From NCBI GenBank assembly GCA_902490005.1, contig CABUCM010000044.1, positions 1 through 19,683 of the forward strand: DNA of 19,683 nt, written 5' to 3'. The notes beneath the pieces are model-generated. The model had not been told where the DNA came from and did no database searches. It saw only the letters and a list, made by a program, of their open reading frames with translations. The position numbers and the translations under genes were made by a program. This document shows, piece after piece, positions 14,722 to 19,683 of the stretch; the stretch's first letter is position 1, and the number at the start of each line of letters is the position of its first letter. Source of the stretch: an uncultured Ruminiclostridium sp. (GTDB lineage Bacteria; Bacillota; Clostridia; Oscillospirales; Acutalibacteraceae).

Positions 14722-15681
14722 ATGAAAATTGTTGTTCTGGACGGCTATACGGAAAACCCCGGGGATTTAAGCTGGGATAACCTAGGCGCTTTCGGCGGGC
14801 TAACGGTCTACGACAGAACCCCGTCGGAGGAAATCGTGAACCGTATCGGGGACGCGGAAGCCGTTTATACCAATAAAACCCCTATCACCGCCCAAACCCT
14901 GGCGGCCTGTCCCAACCTGAAATTCATCGGTGTGCTTGCCACCGGCTATAATATCATCGACATCCCGGCCGCTAAGGAAAAAGGGGTTGTCGTCAGCAAC
15001 ATTCCCACCTACGGCACCGACGCCGTTGGACAGTTCGCCATCGCAATGCTGCTGGAAATCTGCCACCACATCGGCCACCACGACCAGGCCGTCCACCAGG
15101 GCAGATGGGAGCACAACCAAGATTGGTGCTTCTGGGATTACCCGCTGATTGAATTGGCGGGAAAAACCATGGGGGTCATCGGCTTCGGCCGAATCGGCCG
15201 CACCACGGCTAAAATCGCCAAGGCCCTGGGCATGAATATCCTGGCTTATGACGCCTATCGGCCGGACGACAGCCTGTTAGACGGATACCAATTTATGCCG
15301 CTGGATGAGCTTTTGGCGAAATCCGACGTTATCACCCTGCACTGCCCCCTGTTCCCGGAAACCCAGGGACTGATTAACCGGGACACCATCGCGAAAATGA
15401 AGGATGGGGTGATCCTTCTGAACAACAGCCGCGGCCCGCTGATCGTGGAACAGGATCTCGCCGACGCCCTAAACGTCGGCAAGGTGTATGCCGCCGGCCT
15501 GGATGTGGTTTCCACAGAGCCTATCCAGGGTGACAACCCGCTTTTAAAGGCGAAAAACTGCCTGATTACGCCCCATATATCCTGGGCGCCCAAGGAAAGC
15601 CGGCAGCGCCTAATGGATATCGCGGTGGAAAATCTAAGGCAATTTCTGAAGGGAACGCCGGTTAATGTCGTTTCCAAATAG
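14722..15681 (+). CDS. D-2-hydroxyacid dehydrogenase (glycerate dehydrogenase/hydroxypyruvate reductase-like)
   Basis: This 319-residue protein starts with the VLDGYTENPGDLSWD segment seen in bacterial glycerate dehydrogenase-like proteins. It carries a canonical GFGRIG (154-159), Asp177 for NAD, and the triad Arg237 (NSRGP), Glu266 (VSTEP) and His285 (TPHISWAP). It is only distantly similar to the enzyme encoded just upstream: the substrate-domain loops differ strongly, so the pair probably acts on different substrates or directions rather than being a recent duplication. Its ribosome binding site AAGGAGG lies seven bases before ATG 14722. It is the last gene of the right arm, before a strong terminator. 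Confidence 0.92.
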   Translation: MKIVVLDGYTENPGDLSWDNLGAFGGLTVYDRTPSEEIVNRIGDAEAVYTNKTPITAQTLAACPNLKFIGVLATGYNIIDIPAAKEKGVVVSNIPTYGTDAVGQFAIAMLLEICHHIGHHDQAVHQGRWEHNQDWCFWDYPLIELAGKTMGVIGFGRIGRTTAKIAKALGMNILAYDAYRPDDSLLDGYQFMPLDELLAKSDVITLHCPLFPETQGLINRDTIAKMKDGVILLNNSRGPLIVEQDLADALNVGKVYAAGLDVVSTEPIQGDNPLLKAKNCLITPHISWAPKESRQRLMDIAVENLRQFLKGTPVNVVSK

Positions 15682-15723
15682 CTAGCACTCATTTTAGCGT
15701 ATGCCTATTTAAAGCCATATCCC

Positions 15724-15772
15724 AAAAAGCGCCGCGCCGTATAGGATTTTCCTGTATGGCGCGGCGCTTTTT
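15724..15772. terminator. Strong bidirectional terminator between convergent genes
   Basis: AAAAA-GCGCCGCGCC (15724-15738) pairs perfectly with GGCGCGGCGC-TTTTT (15758-15772). The stem continues inward (15739-15746 with 15750-15757) with two G-U pairs to a TTT loop, about 23 pairs in all. The A and T runs allow it to end both the right-arm operon and the facing flavo-diiron gene. Confidence 0.93.
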
Positions 15773-15834
15773 CTTTTATTATGATCGTTTTTTTGTAACA
15801 GCCTATCATTTTTCGAGCAACGAGGAGATTCTGT

Positions 15835-17625
15835 TTAACCGATAGGTTCGAAGTCTGCGGCGCCGTGCTTACACAGCGGACAGATGAAGTCATCCGGCAG
15901 GACGTCCCCTTCATAGATATAACCGCAGATCTTGCAGACAAAGCCCTTCTTTCCTTCCGTTTGGGGCTTGGGCTTCACATTGCTCTGGTAATAGGTGTAG
16001 GTCATGGTTTCCGCGTTGGAAATCACTCTTGCCTCAGTGATGCTGCATATGAACATGCCGTGGGTGCCGAAATCAACATACTGTTCCACCTTCAGGGACA
16101 TGAAGGCGTTGATATACCGGGGCAGAAACACCAAGCCGTTATCAGAGCGCAGAGGTGTGATATCAGCGAATTTGTCCACCGTTCTGCCGCTTTGGAAGCC
16201 AAAGGTTTCAAACACGCTGAAGGGAGCGGCGGTAGACAGGCAATTCACGTTCATCATACCGGTCTGCTTAATCACATGGTGGGAATAATTCTGCTTATTA
16301 ATGGTAACGGCTACCCGGTTGGGCGTATCCGTCACCTGGGTCACCGTGTTGACAATCAGGCCGTTATCCTTTTTGCCGTCATTGGATGTGACCACATACA
16401 GGCCGTAACCGATTTTAAACAGAGCGGTCAGGTCGTTTTTATTGGCGGTTTCGCTCTGCTGCTCCAAATAATCGTGACAAAGCTCATCCGCCAGCGCCTC
16501 TAACTGGGCGGTACTTTCCTCATTCAAAGCGGATTTGATATGAACCACGTTGTCAGTAAAGGCCAGGTTCTTACAGCCGGAAAGCATTTGTTTCATGGTC
16601 TTTGCCGCCAGGGGCGCCCAGCTTCCGTTTTCCATCAGGCCGACCAAACGGTTTTGGAAATTCCGCTCTGTAAGATGGTCGATGAATTCCCGCATAAAGG
16701 GGAATATATCCGCGTTATAGGTGGTTGTCGCCAGCACCAGCTTGCTGTAACGGAACGCATCCTCCACAGCCTCCGCCATATCGCAGCGGGCGAGGTCGTA
16801 TACCACGACCTTCGGGCAGCCGTTCTTGCGAAGCTTGTCCGCCAGCGTTTCCACAGCCTTTTTGGTATGGCCGTAAATAGAGGTATAGGCAATGACAATC
16901 CCTTCGGTTTCCGCCGTATATGAGGACCAGATATGATAAAGGTTCAAATAATAGCCCAGATTTTCGGTAAGCACCGGTCCATGGAGAGGACAGATCATCT
17001 GGATATCCAGCCCGGCGGCCTTTTTCAGCAGGTTCTGAACCTGGGCGCCATATTTTCCCACAATTCCGATATAGTAGCGGCGGGCTTCGCATGCCCAATC
17101 CTCTTCTACATCCAGGGCGCCGAACTTACCAAACCCATCGGCGGAAAACAACACCTTGTCAATGTTGTCATAGGTAACCATGACCTCGGGCCAATGCACC
17201 ATAGGCGCCATCACAAAGGTAAGGGTGTGCGCTCCCAAGGAAAGGGTATCCCCCTCGCCCACAACGATTCTTCGATCCTCAAAATCCGTACCGAAAAACT
17301 GTTTCATCATGGCAAAGGCTTTTTCCGTGGACACGATTTTTGTACCCTGATATACATTCATAAAATTCGCGATATTGGCGGAATGATCCGGCTCCATATG
17401 CTGGATAATCAAATAATCCGGCTGGCGGGCGCCGGTCATATTTTCAATATTGTCAAGCCATTCATGAGTGAAACGGGCGTCCACCGTATCCATTACAGCA
17501 ATTTTCTCATCCATAATGACATAGGAATTATAGGACATGCCGTGTTCCACCACATACTGCCCTTCAAACAGGTCGATTTCGTGGTCGTTTACCCCTACAT
17601 ACTTAATATCATTGGTAATTTTCAA
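15835..17625 (-). CDS. Flavo-diiron protein fused to flavin reductase and rubredoxin
   Basis: This 596-residue fusion begins with a metallo-beta-lactamase-like diiron domain (1-240) containing all usual iron ligands: His76, Glu78 and Asp80 in HMEPDH, with His81 following, then His144, Asp163 and His215. A flavodoxin domain follows (about 243-390, FMN loop YTSIYGHT). A flavin-reductase-like split barrel comes next (about 405-540), then a C-terminal rubredoxin with Cys564, Cys567, Cys582 and Cys585. Flavo-diiron proteins reduce O2 to water or NO to N2O in the cytoplasm of anaerobes. The extra modules would carry electrons to FMN within one chain. The start is TTG 17625, seven bases after GGAGG; an earlier in-frame TTG at 17652 lacks such a site. 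The gene has its own promoter and terminator and is not part of the catabolic locus. Confidence 0.95.
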   Translation of the reverse strand: MKITNDIKYVGVNDHEIDLFEGQYVVEHGMSYNSYVIMDEKIAVMDTVDARFTHEWLDNIENMTGARQPDYLIIQHMEPDHSANIANFMNVYQGTKIVSTEKAFAMMKQFFGTDFEDRRIVVGEGDTLSLGAHTLTFVMAPMVHWPEVMVTYDNIDKVLFSADGFGKFGALDVEEDWACEARRYYIGIVGKYGAQVQNLLKKAAGLDIQMICPLHGPVLTENLGYYLNLYHIWSSYTAETEGIVIAYTSIYGHTKKAVETLADKLRKNGCPKVVVYDLARCDMAEAVEDAFRYSKLVLATTTYNADIFPFMREFIDHLTERNFQNRLVGLMENGSWAPLAAKTMKQMLSGCKNLAFTDNVVHIKSALNEESTAQLEALADELCHDYLEQQSETANKNDLTALFKIGYGLYVVTSNDGKKDNGLIVNTVTQVTDTPNRVAVTINKQNYSHHVIKQTGMMNVNCLSTAAPFSVFETFGFQSGRTVDKFADITPLRSDNGLVFLPRYINAFMSLKVEQYVDFGTHGMFICSITEARVISNAETMTYTYYQSNVKPKPQTEGKKGFVCKICGYIYEGDVLPDDFICPLCKHGAADFEPIG

Positions 17626-17683
17626 ACAAATCCCTCCATCGTATTGGATCAAAATATAAATCGGGTAAAATTTCTATGATAAT

Positions 17684-17712
17684 ATTATACTTCCCATAAC
17701 CTTTTTAGTAAA
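17684..17712 (-). promoter_or_regulatory. Promoter of the flavo-diiron gene
   Basis: On the minus strand, TTTACT (17707-17712) and a perfect TATAAT (17684-17689) are 17 bp apart. The leader to TTG 17625 is about 50 bases. No clear redox-regulator dyad is visible. Confidence 0.7.
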
Positions 17713-17854
17713 GCAGAAATTGTAATTTTGCATTACGGAAATTTAGTGGAATTTTTCATTTCATATTTTAACAAAATAGATAGGCCCACCTCTTCATGCA
17801 AAGGGCAGGCCGGTGGTATTTTGGATTTTTGTAAGCCGGGAAGCACAGAGGCTC

Positions 17855-18595
17855 CTATGAAATCCGCGCGGCTTCACAATAGCGATGGATAGCGGCGGCG
17901 GCAAAAGCGGCGGTTCCCGCTCCCCCCGCCTTATCGATATTCTCCGTCATCGCGCCTCCGCCGGCATACATGGAACCAAGCGCCTGCAAAATCTCCGGCG
18001 TACAAGTATAAAAATGGTCGGTAATGAACTGCCGAAGCCTTTTTACCAGCTCCTGGGCTTGTTTTCCGTCCGGTTCTTGCTGGCGGCAGCCGCCAAATTC
18101 CTGAAAAATTCCCATCATCTGACTATTGAGGGCAGCTTGCTCTTTCCCGCCTCGGGCGCTGTTCTTTTCCTCAAATTCCCGGTACGCCTCCGTCATTCCC
18201 CAGGTCGCCTTAGCCTGGGCGGCGTAATCGTCAATCTTTTTGGTATCAAACGCGGTAAAATCCAATGGTTTCACTCCAATCAGCTGTATTCCACGGGCAA
18301 GGTCGATCAAATTTTCGATATGCTCCTTTCGATACTGAAGCAGCTTGATCTGCTGTTCCAACGCTTTATTGCGGTCAAAGGTTGGGCTTTCCAGAATCTT
18401 TTTGATCTCCTTCAAGGAAAATTGCAGCTCCCGAAACAATAAAATGCATTGAAGCCGTTCCAAAGCCGTATCGTCATACAGCCGGTATCCGGCTTGGGTG
18501 GTTTGCGTCGGCCGCAGCAAACCGATGGAATCATAATAATGAAGCGTGCGGATACTCACGCCGGCCAGCCGGCTTACTTCCTTTACTGTTTTCAT
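17855..18595 (-). CDS. MerR-family regulator with TipAS-like C-terminal domain
   Basis: This 246-residue protein has an N-terminal MerR winged HTH (VKEVSRLAGVSIRTLHYYD, then LLRPTQTTQAGYRLYDD), the LQFSLKEIKKIL helix and a dimerising coiled coil (about 75-110). The C-terminal half (about 120-240) carries the pattern of the TipAS effector domain: YAAQAKATWG, HFYTCTPEILQALGSMY, and a final FAAAAIHRYCEA. In the known family TipAS binds thiopeptide-type antibiotics and the protein activates its own promoter. The start ATG 18595 follows AAAGGAGAG. Its promoter (18625-18655) has a 19-bp spacer, consistent with MerR-type autoactivation. I see no drug exporter beside it, only the divergent ZIP gene; whether that is a target is unknown. 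Confidence 0.9.
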   Translation of the reverse strand: MKTVKEVSRLAGVSIRTLHYYDSIGLLRPTQTTQAGYRLYDDTALERLQCILLFRELQFSLKEIKKILESPTFDRNKALEQQIKLLQYRKEHIENLIDLARGIQLIGVKPLDFTAFDTKKIDDYAAQAKATWGMTEAYREFEEKNSARGGKEQAALNSQMMGIFQEFGGCRQQEPDGKQAQELVKRLRQFITDHFYTCTPEILQALGSMYAGGGAMTENIDKAGGAGTAAFAAAAIHRYCEAARIS

Positions 18596-18624
18596 GCCTG
18601 CTTCTCTCCTTTCGTGGTAATTTC

Positions 18625-18655
18625 AGTATAGGCCATGACGCAGCGTGAGAGTCAA
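18625..18655 (-). promoter_or_regulatory. MerR-type promoter with 19-bp spacer
   Basis: On the minus strand, TTGACT (18650-18655) and TATACT (18625-18630) are separated by exactly 19 bp (18631-18649). This over-long spacing is the known hallmark of MerR-activated promoters. The spacer contains the dyad ACGC-A-GCGT, centred slightly off the middle, as the likely operator. Confidence 0.8.
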
Positions 18656-18710
18656 CCGGTTTCTGAAAAAAATTTCTCCGCCGGTTGTTTCCCTTCCTGA
18701 TTTTTTACAA

Positions 18711-18738
18711 TTGACTTTTCTCCCGGGCTTGTTATAAT
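18711..18738 (+). promoter_or_regulatory. Promoter of the ZIP transporter gene
   Basis: TTGACT (18711-18716) and a perfect TATAAT (18733-18738) are separated by 16 bp, a normal housekeeping spacing. The leader is about 60 bases. It does not overlap the MerR-type promoter, whose -35 ends 55 bp away. Confidence 0.7.
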
Positions 18739-18806
18739 CAAAGAAAAAAGGATATTTCTATCACAAGGCTTTTTCAAAAGCTATTCCAAAATAAAGGAGA
18801 AACGTT

Positions 18807-19601
18807 ATGCAAAACGCTCTGCTTTGGGCCGCCGGCGGCACTGGGTTCACTTTTTTGATGACCGCCTTAGGCGCTTCTATGGTCTTTTTCTTTCGAAAAA
18901 AGGTCAGCAACAATATTCAAAGAATTTTTCTGGGTTTTGCCGCCGGCGTGATGGTTGCCGCCTCTGTCTGGTCGCTTTTAATTCCAGCCATTGAAGAAGC
19001 CTCGGAAAGGGGCTGGCCCGGTTGGCTGCCCGCGGCGGGCGGCCTGGCGCTGGGGGTGGCGTTCCTGATTTTAATGGACAGCCTGCTTCCCCATTTACAT
19101 CTTGGAGAAAGCAAGCCGGAGGGCTTATCTTCCTCTTGGAAGCGCACAACCTTACTGGTATTCGCCGTCACCCTGCACAACATCCCCGAGGGTATGGCGG
19201 TGGGCGTTTCCTTTGCCCTCGCCGCGCAAAACGGCAACGATCCCGCCATGTATACCGCCGCCATGGCCCTGGCCATCGGCATTGGGATTCAAAATTTCCC
19301 GGAAGGCGCGGCCATTTCCCTGCCCCTGCGCCAAGAGGGGCTGAGCACCCTGAAGTCTTTTGCGCTCGGCAGCCTTTCCGGCCTGGTGGAGCTGGTTTTC
19401 GGCGTGCTGACAGTTTTGATCGCCAGCTACATCCAACCGTTGATGCCGTGGCTATTGGCCTTTGCCGCCGGCGCCATGCTGTATGTGGTGGTAGAGGAGC
19501 TGATCCCCGAAGCCCATTTGGGGGAACACTCCAATATCGGCACTCTGGGGGTCATGGCCGGATTTTTGGTCATGATGATTTTAGACGTTGCTTTGGGCTA
19601 A
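18807..19601 (+). CDS. ZIP-family divalent metal transporter (GufA/ZupT type)
   Basis: This 264-residue membrane protein has about eight hydrophobic segments. The two signature metal-binding helices are HNIPEGMAVGVSF (about 126-138) and IQNFPEGAAISLPLRQEG (about 154-171). ZIP proteins bring Zn, Fe or Mn into the cytoplasm; the paired PEG motifs are the intramembrane metal site. The first motif has the canonical His-Asn, while the second has Gln-Asn, as in the GufA branch. AAAGGAG lies seven bases before ATG 18807. It is divergent from the MerR gene and has an independent promoter. The metal cannot be assigned from sequence alone. Confidence 0.93.
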   Translation: MQNALLWAAGGTGFTFLMTALGASMVFFFRKKVSNNIQRIFLGFAAGVMVAASVWSLLIPAIEEASERGWPGWLPAAGGLALGVAFLILMDSLLPHLHLGESKPEGLSSSWKRTTLLVFAVTLHNIPEGMAVGVSFALAAQNGNDPAMYTAAMALAIGIGIQNFPEGAAISLPLRQEGLSTLKSFALGSLSGLVELVFGVLTVLIASYIQPLMPWLLAFAAGAMLYVVVEELIPEAHLGEHSNIGTLGVMAGFLVMMILDVALG

Positions 19602-19642
19602 TCCGTTTTCAAGCCCAGGCGTCCGCGTGGTTAAAAGGGAAC

Positions 19643-19658
19643 GGCGGGGATCCCCGCC
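19643..19658. other. 16-bp perfect palindrome after the ZIP gene
   Basis: GGCGGGGATCCCCGCC is a perfect palindrome 41 bp beyond the ZIP stop codon. It could form a GC-only hairpin, but no T-run follows within the window, so it is at most a transcript 3'-end stabiliser or a Rho-independent terminator lacking its usual tail. Confidence 0.45.
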
Positions 19659-19683
19659 CAGGATAAGGTGAAAGCTCTGCCGG

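Overview
The window looks like an anaerobic, low-to-mid GC Firmicute of the Clostridia type, probably a gut Oscillospiraceae or Lachnospiraceae relative. The reasons are strong AGGAGG-type ribosome binding sites, frequent TTG/GTG starts, ChW (clostridial hydrophobic W) repeats, a flavo-diiron/rubredoxin fusion, and sugar ABC permeases without a dedicated ATPase. I saw no rRNA, tRNA, CRISPR array, phage or transposase genes.

Region 1 (1-4313, minus): one very large secreted protein, cut by the left window edge. It has a signal peptide, a GH78 alpha-L-rhamnosidase-type catalytic region, and then a C-terminal array of ChW repeats. The array has a strict A-B-C three-unit order with a 156-residue (468-bp) period, and it is nearly identical at DNA level at its distal end. 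Region 2 (4314-4812) is an AT-rich junction. It holds an orphan ribosome binding site and start codon running straight into a strong bidirectional terminator.

Region 3 (4813-15681) is the core of the window, a divergent catabolic locus around a LysR-type regulator (7796-8707, minus). The left arm (minus) encodes an Ldh2-family (malate/L-lactate-type) dehydrogenase, an RraA-like aldolase/decarboxylase-fold protein and an HpcH/HpaI-family aldolase. The right arm (plus) encodes a DapA-family class I aldolase, a sugar-type ABC substrate-binding lipoprotein, two permeases and two D-isomer-specific 2-hydroxyacid dehydrogenases. A consensus-like promoter precedes each arm. The right-arm promoter overlaps a perfect LysR-type box (GTCAA-N5-TTGAC), and the left-arm promoter is followed by a 12-bp palindrome. 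Together this suggests import of an acidic sugar or oxo/hydroxy acid, stereo-inversion or oxidation of a 2-hydroxyacid, and retro-aldol cleavage to pyruvate. The actual substrate cannot be read from sequence.

Region 4 (15724-19683) holds separate functions. A strong bidirectional terminator is followed by a flavo-diiron/flavin-reductase/rubredoxin fusion (oxygen or NO detoxification), then a MerR regulator with a TipAS-like domain whose promoter has the diagnostic 19-bp spacer, and divergently a ZIP-family metal transporter.

The most interesting points are the ChW super-repeat, the combination of three pyruvate-aldolase folds with both stereo-types of 2-hydroxyacid dehydrogenase, the HpcH-like protein lacking the usual catalytic Asp/His/Arg residues, and the regulatory architecture between the two arms.
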